Assembly: GCA_947476555.1 (NCBI GenBank)
Contig: CANJRI010000019.1
Coordinates: 1 to 38,761 of the forward strand
DNA length: 38,761 bases
Direction of reading: 5' to 3'
From: Caulobacteraceae bacterium
GTDB lineage: Bacteria; Pseudomonadota; Alphaproteobacteria; Caulobacterales; Caulobacteraceae
The notes beneath the pieces were generated by a model. The model saw only the letters and a program-made list of their open reading frames with translations. It did no database searches and was not told the origin of the DNA. This document shows, piece by piece, positions 7,342-16,600 of this stretch (position 1 is its first letter; each line of letters begins with the position of its first letter). A program made the position numbers and the translations under genes.

Positions 7342-7695
7342 ATGCGCCGCTTTCTTCTGCTGACCGCCGCCGCCGGCCTGGCCCTGGCGCCGCTCTCGGC
7401 CCAGGCCGATCCCGGCAAGGGCAAGGGCCACAAGGACCACGCGGCCGCCTACGCGCCCGGTCAGGTGAAGGGTCACCCGCACGGCGGGCCGCCCGGCCAG
7501 CTCAAGAAGTGGTCGCGCGGCCAGCGCCTGCCGACAACCTACATCACCGAGCGCTACTATGTGGTCGAGCCCGCCCGTTACCGGCTGGCGCCCGCGCCGG
7601 TGGGCTATCGCTGGGTGATGGTGGAGGACAACTACTACCTGGCCCAGACCCGCACCGGCCTGATCACCCAAGTGGTCGCCTCGCTGCTCCGCTAG
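7342..7695 (+). CDS. RcnB-like small periplasmic protein
   Basis: A 117-residue exported protein. A signal peptide (MRRFLLLTAAAGLALAPLSAQA) is followed by a Lys/His/Gly-rich stretch (KGKGHKDH, KGHPHGGPPG), then a C-terminal domain with RYYVVEP, YRWVMVEDNYYLAQ and GLITQVV. This matches the RcnB family, whose E. coli member helps periplasmic nickel/cobalt homeostasis; most homologues are uncharacterised. ATG 7342 is preferred to ATG 7324 because CGAGGAC lies a proper distance upstream and the signal peptide then begins cleanly. The stop TAG is part of a CTAG that is also the stop of the convergent permease gene. Confidence 0.65.
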   Translation: MRRFLLLTAAAGLALAPLSAQADPGKGKGHKDHAAAYAPGQVKGHPHGGPPGQLKKWSRGQRLPTTYITERYYVVEPARYRLAPAPVGYRWVMVEDNYYLAQTRTGLITQVVASLLR

Positions 7696-8444
7696 CCGGC
7701 GAGGGCCTTCCAGATCAGGTAGCCGCCCATCGGCACCATCACCAGGTAGATGATCTGGTAAAAGCGCGCCGGCTCGATACGCCGGATGACCCAGACCCCG
7801 GCGAAGGTCGAGGCGATGGCGACCGGCGCCAGGGCCGCGGCGGTCATCATGTTCGCCCGCGTGAACTGGCCGAGGGCCATGTAGGCCGGGACCTTCAGCC
7901 AGTTGATGGCGAAGAAAAAGATCGCCGTGGTGCCGACCAGGCTGGCCGGCGACAGGCCGCGCGGCATCACCCACATCTGGAACGGCGGGCCGCCGGCATG
8001 GGCGATCTGGCTGGTGAACCCGGACAGCGCGCCGAAGATCGCCCCGACCCAGGGCGGCGCGTTGGCCGGCGCCTGGACCCGCCCGCCGCGCGAGACCCAC
8101 AGACGGTGGAGGGCGAAGACGATGGAGATGGCGCCCAGGAACCCCAGCACCGCGTCGCCCGACACCTTCGCCGCCAGCAGGTATCCCGCCGCGATCCCCA
8201 GGATGGAGCCGGGGATCATGATCGCCAGGATCTGGCGGTCCCAGGTCTTGCGGAAGGCCCACACCCCGACGACGTCCTGGATCATCAGGATCGGCAACAG
8301 GATGGCGGCCGCCTGGACCGGTGGGATCACCATGGCCACCAGGGGCATGGCCACCACCCCGACGCCGGACAGTCCGCCCTTGGCCAGGCCCAGCATCACC
8401 ACCGCCGGCACCGCCACGGCGTAGAACATCGGATCGGAGATCAT
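7692..8444 (-). CDS. TauE/SafE-family anion (sulfite) exporter-like permease
   Basis: A 250-residue membrane protein with about eight helices. The family pattern is two repeated halves: LAKGGLSGVGVVAMPL at residues 19-34 and GFTSQIAHAGGPPFQMW in the second half, then FFFAINWLKVPAYMALG. Members move sulfite, sulfoacetate or other small organic anions; the substrate here is unknown. It is the last gene of a minus-strand operon, 7 bases after the 2OG oxygenase gene, so its cargo could relate to that enzyme's product. The stop overlaps the RcnB-like gene at CTAG (7692-7695). Confidence 0.8.
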   Translation of the reverse strand: MISDPMFYAVAVPAVVMLGLAKGGLSGVGVVAMPLVAMVIPPVQAAAILLPILMIQDVVGVWAFRKTWDRQILAIMIPGSILGIAAGYLLAAKVSGDAVLGFLGAISIVFALHRLWVSRGGRVQAPANAPPWVGAIFGALSGFTSQIAHAGGPPFQMWVMPRGLSPASLVGTTAIFFFAINWLKVPAYMALGQFTRANMMTAAALAPVAIASTFAGVWVIRRIEPARFYQIIYLVMVPMGGYLIWKALAG

Positions 8445-8451
8445 CGCCGCG

Positions 8452-9402
8452 TCAGGCCAGCTTGATCTCGCGCAGCCGCTCCTGGAGGTATTCGTCCGCG
8501 GTGATCGGCTCGGGGTAGCGGTCGGGATGGGCGGCGTCGACGCACTCCGGCAGGGTCCGGATCGAATAGTCCGAATTGAAATGCAGGAAGAACGGGGTCG
8601 AATAGCGCGGGAAGCCGCGCCGCTCCGGCGCCGGGTTCACCACCCGGTGGGTGGTCGAGGGCAGCCGGTGGTTGGTCAGCCGCTGCAGCATGTCGCCGAT
8701 GTTGCATACCAGGGCGCCCGGCGGCGGGTTGATCGGCACCCATTGGCCGTCGCGGTCCTTGACCTCCAGCCCGGCCTCCTCGGCGCCCAGCAGCAGGGTG
8801 ATGACGTTGATGTCCTCGTGCGCCCCGGCCCGGATATGCGGCCCGTCCTTCGGCACCGGCGGATAGTGCAGCAGGCGCAGGATCGAGTTGCCGGTCTTCA
8901 CGGTGGGATCGAAGAAGTGGCGGTCCAGGCCCAGGTAGCAGGCGATGGCCTCCAGCACCTTCAGCCCCATCTCGTCCAGGGCCCCGTAGAGCCAGCCGAC
9001 CTTGTCGCGGAACGCCGGCAGGTCGGCGTCGGGCCAGACATTGTCCGGCATGTGGTCGCGGAACCGGTGGCCGGGCGGCAGGTCGCGACCGACGTGCCAG
9101 AATTCCTTCAGGTCGTAATGGGTCGCGCCCTTGGCGGTCTCGACCCCGAACGGGGTGTAGCCGCGCTGTCCGGAGACCGGCAGCTTGTACTTCAGCTTGG
9201 CCTCGGTTGGCAGGGCGAAGAAGGTCTTGGTCTCGTCGATGGCGGCCTCGACCTTGGCCTGCGGCAGGCCGTGGTCGGAGATCACCGCGAAGCCCCAGCG
9301 GGCGAACGAGGCGCCGAGCCTTTCGGTGAAGGCGGGGAAGTCGGCGGCGTAGAGCGCGTAGGAGACGGGCTCGATACGGTCCTGAAGGGCGGCTTGGCTC
9401 AT
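8452..9402 (-). CDS. 2-oxoglutarate/Fe(II) dioxygenase, isopenicillin N synthase-like family
   Basis: A 316-residue cytosolic oxygenase. The N-terminal DIOX_N part has FARWGFAVISDHGLP and FFALPTEAKLKY. The jelly-roll core carries the iron facial triad H195 and D197 (AHEDINVITLL) and H252 (STTHRVVNP), plus the 2-oxoglutarate clamp R266/S268 (RYSTPFF). GDMLQRLTN is also typical. These residues predict an active enzyme using 2-oxoglutarate and O2. The family covers hydroxylations in natural-product, flavonoid and hormone metabolism as well as many bacterial enzymes of unknown substrate. ATG 9402 lies 10 bases after the antiporter stop with a purine-rich AGGGG before it. The longer frame to 9552 lies inside the antiporter gene and is rejected. 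Confidence 0.82.
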   Translation of the reverse strand: MSQAALQDRIEPVSYALYAADFPAFTERLGASFARWGFAVISDHGLPQAKVEAAIDETKTFFALPTEAKLKYKLPVSGQRGYTPFGVETAKGATHYDLKEFWHVGRDLPPGHRFRDHMPDNVWPDADLPAFRDKVGWLYGALDEMGLKVLEAIACYLGLDRHFFDPTVKTGNSILRLLHYPPVPKDGPHIRAGAHEDINVITLLLGAEEAGLEVKDRDGQWVPINPPPGALVCNIGDMLQRLTNHRLPSTTHRVVNPAPERRGFPRYSTPFFLHFNSDYSIRTLPECVDAAHPDRYPEPITADEYLQERLREIKLA

Positions 9403-9412
9403 GCCCCTGTTC

Positions 9413-11227
9413 TTACACCCGAGGGGTGGAGGGCTCCAACCGGTCCTCTTCGTCCTCTTCGGCGGCCACGCGCCGCATCTCCGCGCTGAGCAGGCGCTCG
9501 AAGGTCTCGCGGGAGGCGCGGGTGGCCTCGATGTAGCGGTCCTCTTCGCCATAGGTCGGCTGCAGCCGCTTGAAGAGCGCGGTGTCGTGCTCGCGGAACA
9601 GCACGGCGGCCTTCAGCGCCCGCCGCTCGGACAGGCCCAGCTGGACGAGGCTGCGGCGGCCGAAGTTCAGCGCGCTCTCGTAGGTCTCGCGCTCCACCGC
9701 GTCGGCGCCGGCGGCCAGCAGCTCGTAGGCGTGGCGGCGGTCGTAGGCCCGGGCGATCACCGACAGATGCGGGAAGGATTGCTTGGCCAGTTCGACGATC
9801 TCGTGGGTCTTGTCGCGATCGTCGATGGCGATCACCAGCAGGCGGGCCTTGTCGGCGCCGGCCGAGCGCAGCAGGTCCAGGCGGCTGGCGTCGCCGTAGT
9901 GCACCTGCCAGCCGAAACGGCGGATCAGCTCCAGCTGCTCGATGCTGGAATCCAGCAGCACCACCTTGAAGCCGTTGGCGATCAAGAGGCGGGTGGCGAT
10001 CTGGCCGAAGCGGCCGAACCCGGCGACGATGACCTCGGCGTCGCCCTCGTCGAAGGGGATCTGCTCCGGCTCCGGACGAGCGGGGGCGCGGTTCAGGACC
10101 AGCTTCTCGTAGACCGCCAGGACCAGCGGCGTCAGGACCATGGAGAGCGCCACGACGGTGTTGGCGGGCCCCACCACCTCCGGGCCCAGCACCCCGGCCC
10201 CGGCCGAGAAGCCGAACAGCACGAAGGCGAACTCCCCGCCCTGGGCCAGGGAGACGGCGATGGTGGCCGCATCGCGCCGGCTTTTGCGGAAGATCAGGCC
10301 GACGACGAACATGGCCGCGAACTTCAGGACCATAAGCGCCACGGCGGCGCCGATCAGCACGCCCGGCGGATCGGCCACCAGGCTGAGGTTCAGTCCCGCG
10401 CCGACGGTGATGAAGAACAGGCCCAGCAGCAGGCCCCGGAACGGCTCGATGTCGGTCTCCAGCTCGCGGCGGAACTCGCTCTCGGCCAGCACCACCCCGG
10501 CCAGGAAGGCGCCGAGCGCGGGAGACAGGCCCACCACCTCCATCAGCGCCGCCACCCCCACCACCAGCAGCAGGGCCGAGGCGGTGAAGATCTCGCGCAG
10601 CCGGGAGGCGGCGATGAAGCGGAACAGGGGCCGGGTGAGGTAGCGCCCGCCGACCACCACAGCCGCCACCGCCCCGAAGGTGGCGAGGATGACGATCCAC
10701 TGCGGCTGGCCTTCCAGCAGGCTGGTCCCGTGCCCGGCCGCCGCGTGCTGCGCCGCCGGCCCCACGGCCAGAAGCGGCAGGAAGGCGAAGAGCGGGATCA
10801 CCGCCAGGTCCTGGAACAGCAGCACGCCGAAGGCGCCCCGGCCGACGGTTCCGTGCCGTAGTCCCTTCTCCTCCAGGTTCTGCAGGACGATGGCGGTGGA
10901 GGACATGGAAAGGATCAGGCCCAGCGCTAGGGCCGCGGGCGGTTCGATCCCAAGCGCCAGCGCCGCTGCGCCGACCAGGACGGTGGTGGCCGCCATCTGC
11001 CCGGCGCCCAGGCCGAGGATGGCGGTCCGCATCTGCCAGAGCAGGGCCGGCCGCACCTCCAGGCCGATGAGGAACAGGAGGATCACCACCCCGAACTCGG
11101 CGAACCGCATCACGTCGCCGGCCTCGCCCACCAGGTCCAGGGCGAAGGGACCGACCAGGGCGCCGGCGACCAGGTAGCCGAGCACCGAGGAGAGCCCCAG
11201 CCGCTTGGCGACCGGAGCGGCGATCAC
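9413..11227 (-). CDS. CPA2 monovalent cation:proton antiporter, KefB/KefC-like
   Basis: A 604-residue protein as read from GTG 11227. Residues 1-375 are the Na/H-exchanger domain with many membrane helices (FLIGLEVRP, FGVLLFQDLAVIPL, LSPALGAFLAGVVLAES, VSLAQGGEFAFVLF). An RCK/TrkA-N domain begins at about 398 with the Rossmann motif VIVAGFGRFGQ. The tail is acidic and arginine-rich. Such systems expel K+ (or exchange it for H+) under control of nucleotides or glutathione adducts. The first helix seems truncated: the reading just upstream, YLLQALVYLAAG, is homologous-looking but only connects to ATG 11279 if one base is removed near 11264-11266. The annotated GTG is therefore provisional. First gene of an operon with the oxygenase and TauE genes. 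Confidence 0.85.
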   Translation of the reverse strand: MIAAPVAKRLGLSSVLGYLVAGALVGPFALDLVGEAGDVMRFAEFGVVILLFLIGLEVRPALLWQMRTAILGLGAGQMAATTVLVGAAALALGIEPPAALALGLILSMSSTAIVLQNLEEKGLRHGTVGRGAFGVLLFQDLAVIPLFAFLPLLAVGPAAQHAAAGHGTSLLEGQPQWIVILATFGAVAAVVVGGRYLTRPLFRFIAASRLREIFTASALLLVVGVAALMEVVGLSPALGAFLAGVVLAESEFRRELETDIEPFRGLLLGLFFITVGAGLNLSLVADPPGVLIGAAVALMVLKFAAMFVVGLIFRKSRRDAATIAVSLAQGGEFAFVLFGFSAGAGVLGPEVVGPANTVVALSMVLTPLVLAVYEKLVLNRAPARPEPEQIPFDEGDAEVIVAGFGRFGQIATRLLIANGFKVVLLDSSIEQLELIRRFGWQVHYGDASRLDLLRSAGADKARLLVIAIDDRDKTHEIVELAKQSFPHLSVIARAYDRRHAYELLAAGADAVERETYESALNFGRRSLVQLGLSERRALKAAVLFREHDTALFKRLQPTYGEEDRYIEATRASRETFERLLSAEMRRVAAEEDEEDRLEPSTPRV

Positions 11228-11396
11228 CCCGGCGGCGAGATAGACCAGGGCCTGCAGCAGATAGGGACTCGGCGATCATCCGCCCAATCTAGCGGCGCCT
11301 TACGCGTGCGGGGAGAATTTACGCGGCCGGCGAGGGGAGAGGGCCTCGGGAGGCGAGGGAGGTGACGTCCGCGCGCGCCGATGTCATTATTCGCCC

Positions 11397-11969
11397 ATGA
11401 AGAAACCGCTTGTCGCCGTGGCCCTCGCCGCCCTGTTCGCCACTTCCGCCACAGCCCAAGGAGGCCTGAGAACCGCCGTCTTCGCCGGCGGCTGCTTCTG
11501 GTCCATCGAGAAGGCCTTCGAGGCCGCGCCGGGCGTGGTCAGCGCCGTCTCCGGCTATAGCGGCGGGCGCATGCCCGAGCCCGTCTATCCGTCGCACGAG
11601 GGGCATCTGGAGGCGGTGAAGGTCACCTACGATCCCACCAAGACCAGCTACGCCAAGCTGACCGAATACTTTTTCCGCAACATCGACCCCACCGACGCGG
11701 GCGGTCAGATCTGCGACCGGGGCCATTCCTACACCACGGCGATCTTCGTCAGCGGCGCCCAGGAACGCGCGGTGGCCGAGGCGGCCAAGGCCCGGGTGGC
11801 GGGACTCCTGAAGAAGAAGGTGGCGACCGCCATCCGGCCGGCGATGCAATTCTGGGAAGCCGAGGCCTATCACCAGGACTTCGCCAAGCATAACCCCGAG
11901 CACTACGAGCGCTACCGGGTGGGCTGCGGCCGCGATCGCCGGATCAGCGCGGTGTGGGCAAGCCGGTAA
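11397..11969 (+). CDS. msrA: Peptide-methionine (S)-S-oxide reductase, exported form
   Basis: A 190-residue MsrA that reduces methionine-S-sulfoxide in proteins. The catalytic motif GGCFW has Cys33, followed by VSGYSGG and HLEAVKVTYDP, and the C-terminal part has AEAYHQDFAKHNP. A likely resolving cysteine is in RVGCGRD near residue 180. Residues 1-20 (KKPLVAVALAALFATSATA) look like a signal peptide, implying periplasmic repair of oxidised methionine. It lies alone on the plus strand, divergent from the Kef operon, and its last 26 bases overlap the convergent glycosyltransferase gene. No msrB is in the window. Confidence 0.92.
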   Translation: MKKPLVAVALAALFATSATAQGGLRTAVFAGGCFWSIEKAFEAAPGVVSAVSGYSGGRMPEPVYPSHEGHLEAVKVTYDPTKTSYAKLTEYFFRNIDPTDAGGQICDRGHSYTTAIFVSGAQERAVAEAAKARVAGLLKKKVATAIRPAMQFWEAEAYHQDFAKHNPEHYERYRVGCGRDRRISAVWASR

Positions 11970-13476
11970 GCGGATCCCTCGGCTTCGGATCGAAGCCCTC
12001 GCCGACGAACATCTCAAGACGCCGCCGGCGCGTGCGGTCGAGCCGGATATTGACGATCTCCAGGCCGGACGCGGCGGCGAAATCGGCCTGCATCTCGCCC
12101 CGCCGTCGGCCCTCGTAGGCCACCATCAGCACCCGGCGCCCCTCGGCCGGGGTCAGGGGCGCGCTGGTCTCCGCCTGGTTCATCGGCTCGTCGGCCAGCA
12201 GCCAGGTGGTCAGCGGCGGCAGCCCGCCCCCCGCCAACTCGTCGCGGCCGTAATAGGACATGGCGTAGTAGAGGAAGCGGTTGTTGACCGCGATGGCGGT
12301 CAGCCCCTCTTCGCGTCCCGCCCGGTCCAGGACCAGGCTTGTCGCCTGGCTCCAGCCCTTGGCCCGCTTGAAGCCGTTGGCCACCCCCAGCCGGTCGGCC
12401 AGCGGCGGCGACAGGACGAAGGCCAGGAAGGCTGCCGCGCCCAGGGCCTGCACGGCGAGCGCGGCCATGAACCAGCGCCTGGCCCGCCACCGGATCAGCC
12501 AGGCGGCCACCAGCACCGAGCCGGCCAGGTACCCCGCCCCCGCCCAGTTGGCGTTGGCCCGGCTGACGAAGGCCTGGACGGCGACGATCAGCAGCGGCGG
12601 CAGGCTGAAGCACAGCAGCAGAAGGTCGGCCTCTGACAGCCGCCGCCGGACCAGGGCCAGGCCCGCGCCGATCAGCAGGACCGCGAACGGGATCGGTCCG
12701 AACACCGCGAACTGCGAAACCAGGAAGTCGCCGAGCTCCGGCGGATTGAACAGCTGCGTCCCGCCCCAGGCGGCGTTGGCGGCGGTGTGCTTCAGCGTCG
12801 CCAGCCCGTGACCCAGGTTCCAGGCGAGGTTGGGCGACACCACCAGCGCGAACACCCCGGCCGCGGCTAGCCCGGTGGCCGGCGACCAGGCCGCCCGCGC
12901 GGTCCGCGAAACCACGAGGTGCAGCGCCAGGCCAATGAGGAAATAGACCGCCGCGTATTTCGACAGAAACGCCAGGCCCAGCGCCGCGCCCAGACCGGCG
13001 GCCAGCCACGGCCGGCGGGCGCCGTCCTGCATCGCCGCATAGGCCAGGATGGTCAGACCCAGGAAGAAGAACAGCGGCGCGTCGGTGGCCGCCACCAGGG
13101 CGCTGAGCTGGATGCCGGGCATCAGGGCGTAGAGGGCCGCCGCCGCCAGCCCCACGGCCGGGCCGTAAAGCCTCCGCCCGATGGCGAAGACCACCAGGCT
13201 CGCCCCGGCCTGGAACAGGGTCGCCGGCAGGCGGACCCAGGGCTCGGCGTCGCCGCCCAGGTGGGTGGAGGCCCAGATCGCCCAGGCGATCATCGGCGGC
13301 TTGGAGAAATAGCCCAGGTCCAGGGTCCGCGACCAAAGCCAGTACTGGGCTTCGTCCGGATAGAGCTCCAGCGGGCTGTGGAACAGCGCGGTCAGGCGCA
13401 CCAGGGTGAAGGCGGCGGTCAGCAGGATCGCCGCCCGCCAGTCGTCGATCGCTTCACGCCGCGCGCCGCCAGCCAT
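11944..13476 (-). CDS. GT39-family (ArnT/PMT-like) membrane glycosyltransferase
   Basis: A 510-residue polytopic protein. The first periplasmic loop carries the family signature YPDEAQYWLWSRTLDLGYFSKPPMIAW (residues about 39-65), containing the acidic Asp-Glu pair needed for transfer from a polyprenyl-phosphate sugar. Around ten helices follow (LSALVAATDAPLFFFLGLTILAY, FLSKYAAVYFLIGLALHLVV and others). The C-terminus is a soluble domain of about 120 residues. Such proteins add sugars such as aminoarabinose, mannose or galacturonic acid to lipid A, lipids or proteins on the periplasmic face. No cluster of sugar-nucleotide genes is nearby, so the donor and acceptor are unknown. Confidence 0.82.
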   Translation of the reverse strand: MAGGARREAIDDWRAAILLTAAFTLVRLTALFHSPLELYPDEAQYWLWSRTLDLGYFSKPPMIAWAIWASTHLGGDAEPWVRLPATLFQAGASLVVFAIGRRLYGPAVGLAAAALYALMPGIQLSALVAATDAPLFFFLGLTILAYAAMQDGARRPWLAAGLGAALGLAFLSKYAAVYFLIGLALHLVVSRTARAAWSPATGLAAAGVFALVVSPNLAWNLGHGLATLKHTAANAAWGGTQLFNPPELGDFLVSQFAVFGPIPFAVLLIGAGLALVRRRLSEADLLLLCFSLPPLLIVAVQAFVSRANANWAGAGYLAGSVLVAAWLIRWRARRWFMAALAVQALGAAAFLAFVLSPPLADRLGVANGFKRAKGWSQATSLVLDRAGREEGLTAIAVNNRFLYYAMSYYGRDELAGGGLPPLTTWLLADEPMNQAETSAPLTPAEGRRVLMVAYEGRRRGEMQADFAAASGLEIVNIRLDRTRRRRLEMFVGEGFDPKPRDPLTGLPTPR

Positions 13477-13576
13477 GCCTCATCCTTCGCCAGAGGGGCG
13501 GAAACTAGCCTTCGAATGCGGCGTGTAAAGCACACCTCCGCTTCGAATTGGCGCAGGTTGTGAAACCTGGGGGCAG

Positions 13577-13610
13577 ACGTAACAAAAGTGTCATATGGCG
13601 TCGCTATTCG
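13577..13610 (+). promoter_or_regulatory. Candidate Pho box and -10 upstream of the TonB receptor gene
   Basis: ACGTAACAAAAGTGTCAT at 13577-13594 agrees with the Pho-box form CTGTCATAAAACTGTCAT at 13 of 18 positions; the second half-site is the better one. TATTCG at 13605-13610 lies 10 bases after it, about where a -10 box sits in PhoB-activated promoters. The receptor start codon is about 80 bases further on. The match was made by eye and is tentative. Confidence 0.3.
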
Positions 13611-13692
13611 CGATATTGGTCCTTCCCAAGACTTAAGCGGTCGCCCCAGGGGGCGGCGGCCCTGTGGAAGGTCTGTGAAGAGGGGATACTTC

Positions 13693-16600
13693 ATGCATTC
13701 GATTCAACGGCTCGCCGGTGGCGTAGCGCTGTCAGCGCTGGCGTTCACCTTGGCCTCCACGGCGGTCTACGCTCAGGAGACCACATCGGCGGTTCGCGGC
13801 CAGGTGACGGGCGAGAACGGGGCGCCGGTGGCCGGCGCGACGGTGGTCATCACCCACACGCCTTCCGGCACCCGCTCGGCGACCGTGTCCAACGCCCAGG
13901 GCGTGTTCGACGCCCGCGGCCTGCGGGTCGGCGGCCCCTATACGGTCACCGTCGCGGCGCCGGGCTTCGAAAGCCGGTCGGTCAGCGACATCAACCTCAC
14001 CCAGGCCGAAACGCTCCGGCTCAACCTCGACCTCGCCTCGGCGGCGACGGTGGAAGAGATCGTGGTCACCGCGGCCCGCAACCCGGAAGCCGACAACTCC
14101 GGCTCCAACTCCACCCTCACCCGCGACAGCATCGAGGCGGTGGTGTCGGTGAACCGCGACATCCGCGACCTCGCCCGCCGCAACCTGATGGCCTCGGCCA
14201 ACACCACGGCGGACGGCGGCATCTCCATCGCCGGGTCCAACCCGAAGATGAACCGCATCACCATCGACGGCACCTCGGTGCAGGACGACTTCGGCCTGAA
14301 CGCCGGCGGCCTGCCGACCCTGCGCGGCCCGATCTCGCTGGACGCGGTGGAGCAGTTCACGGTCCAGGCGGTGCCCTACGACGTGGAGAACGGCGACTTC
14401 CAGGGCGGGGCGATCGACATCGTGCTGCGCTCGGGGACCAACGCCTTCCACGGCTCGGCCTTCGTCAACTACCTGAACGACGGCATGGTCGGTGAGAAGC
14501 TGAAGGGCCGCGACGTCCCGCAGATCATCACCCAGACGAACTACGGCGGCTTCCTCGGCGGGCCGATCCTGAAGGACACCCTGTTCTTCGCCATCTCCTA
14601 CGAGAAGTACAAGAGCTCCACCCCCGTGCTCTTCGGGCCTCCCGGCCAGGGCTTCGCCAACTCCTTCACGGGCGTCACCCAGGCGGCCATCGACACGGTC
14701 GTCAACACCCTCAACAACGTCTACGCAACGGAGTTCGAGTCCGGCGGGATCGATCGCTCCACGCCGATCCTCGACGAGAAATATTCGGGCAAGCTCGACT
14801 GGAACATCAACGACCGCCACCGGGCCTCGTTCACCTACCGCTACGCCCTGTCGGAAGTCTGGGCGCTCAGCAACCTCAACGCTAACACCGGCAGCCTGCG
14901 GTCCAACTGGTACCTGACGGGGGAAGAGGACTACTCCTACGTCGGCGAGATCAACTCCCAGTGGACCGACGCCCTCTCCACCCAGCTCCGCGTCTCTTAC
15001 CGCGACTACGAGCGGCGGCAGAACCCGCCGGCCGGCCAGGAATTCGCGGAGCTGCAGGTCTGCTCCTCGCCCACCTCCGGCGGCGTGCTCACCACCTGCG
15101 ACAGCCCGTTCGGCCTCGTGCGGATCGGCCCGGACAGCTTCCGCCAGGCCAATGAGCTCGAGACCCACAACCTGAACCTCCAGTTCAAGGCCAATTATTC
15201 GCTCGGCGCCCACCTGCTGAAGTTCGGCGCGGAATCGCAGAACATCGACATCGTCAACCTGTTCGTCCCGAGCAGCGACGGCGTCTACTATTTCGACTCC
15301 CTCGCCGACTTCCAGGCGGGCCGCTCCAACCGCCTGATCTACTCGAACGCCCCGTCCGGCAATCCCTACGACGCCGCGGCCGTGTTCAAGTACCGGCAGA
15401 ACAGCCTTTACCTTCAGGACATCGTCGACGTTACCGAGGACCTGCAGGTCACCGCCGGCTTCCGCTACGACTTCTACCAAAGCGACGACAAGCCGATCCT
15501 CAATCCGTTCTTCGTGACGCGGAACGGCTTCGACAACCAGACGACCTACGACGGCAAGGCGATCGTCATGCCGCGCTTCGCGTTCAAATGGGATCCGAAG
15601 AGCTTCTTCACCCTCAGCGGCGGCGCCGGGGTGTTCTCGGGCGGTGTGCCGGACGTGCTGATCAGCACCTCCTTCAGCACCACCGGCTACGCGTCGGCCG
15701 GCATCCAGGTCGACCGCCTGGCCGACGGCAGCTTCAGCGAGCTCAACCGCTCGCCCGCCTTCACCCAGGCCATCGGGGCCTCCGCCCTGAACGTCGCCGT
15801 CTCCGATCCGCGGTTCGGCTACGACCTGCCGGCCTCGGTCGCCGGCCTCGTCACCCCGGCCGGCATTCCCTCGACCTCCGAGGTGATCGCGCTCAACCCC
15901 GCGTTCCAGATCCCGTCGTCCTGGAAGCTATTCCTGAACGGCGCGGCGACCCTGCCGTGGGGCTTCAGGGGCACGGCCGACCTGGTGGTCACCGACGTGC
16001 GCAGCACCCTGGCTTATCACGACCACAAGGTGAAGCCGCTGCTGGTGAACGGCCAGCAGGCCGTGACCCCCGACGGACGGCTGCGCTACGACGGCCTGAA
16101 CATGACCGACGCGGCCCGGGCCGCCGCCGGCGTGGGCGGCACCAACGTCCAGCTCGCGGCCGACTTGATCGTCTCCAACGAGAAGCGCGGCTACGGCCAC
16201 ATCGTCGCCGTGGGCCTGGAGCACGGCTTCTTCGACAACGATCTGAACGTGGCGGTCGGCTACGTTCGTCAAAAGCTGAACGAAGGCACCAGCGGCGCTC
16301 GGTTCGGCACCACCTCGGGCTCGCTCTACGCCAGCCAGCTGGCCTCCTCCGAGGACGCCAACAGCGACGCCTACGGCCGCGGCTACGAGGAAGTCCGCGA
16401 CCGGGTGAAGTTCGAGCTGAGCTACGCGAAGGAGTTCATCCGCGACGCCGAGACCCGGGTCTCCCTGTTCGCCGAGGCCCGCTCGGGCCGGCCGTTCAAC
16501 GTGACCATGGGCAGCGCGGGCGGCGGCCGGAGCACGGTGTTCGGGACCAACCGTTCCGCCTACCAGCTCTACGTCCCGGATTTCGCGGCGGACACCAACA

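Noticed and set aside
9401..10861. 486-residue plus-strand frame opposite the Kef antiporter gene
   Set aside because: Composition is Gln/His/Gly-rich with no motif, and it is the exact shadow of a clear CPA2 antiporter.
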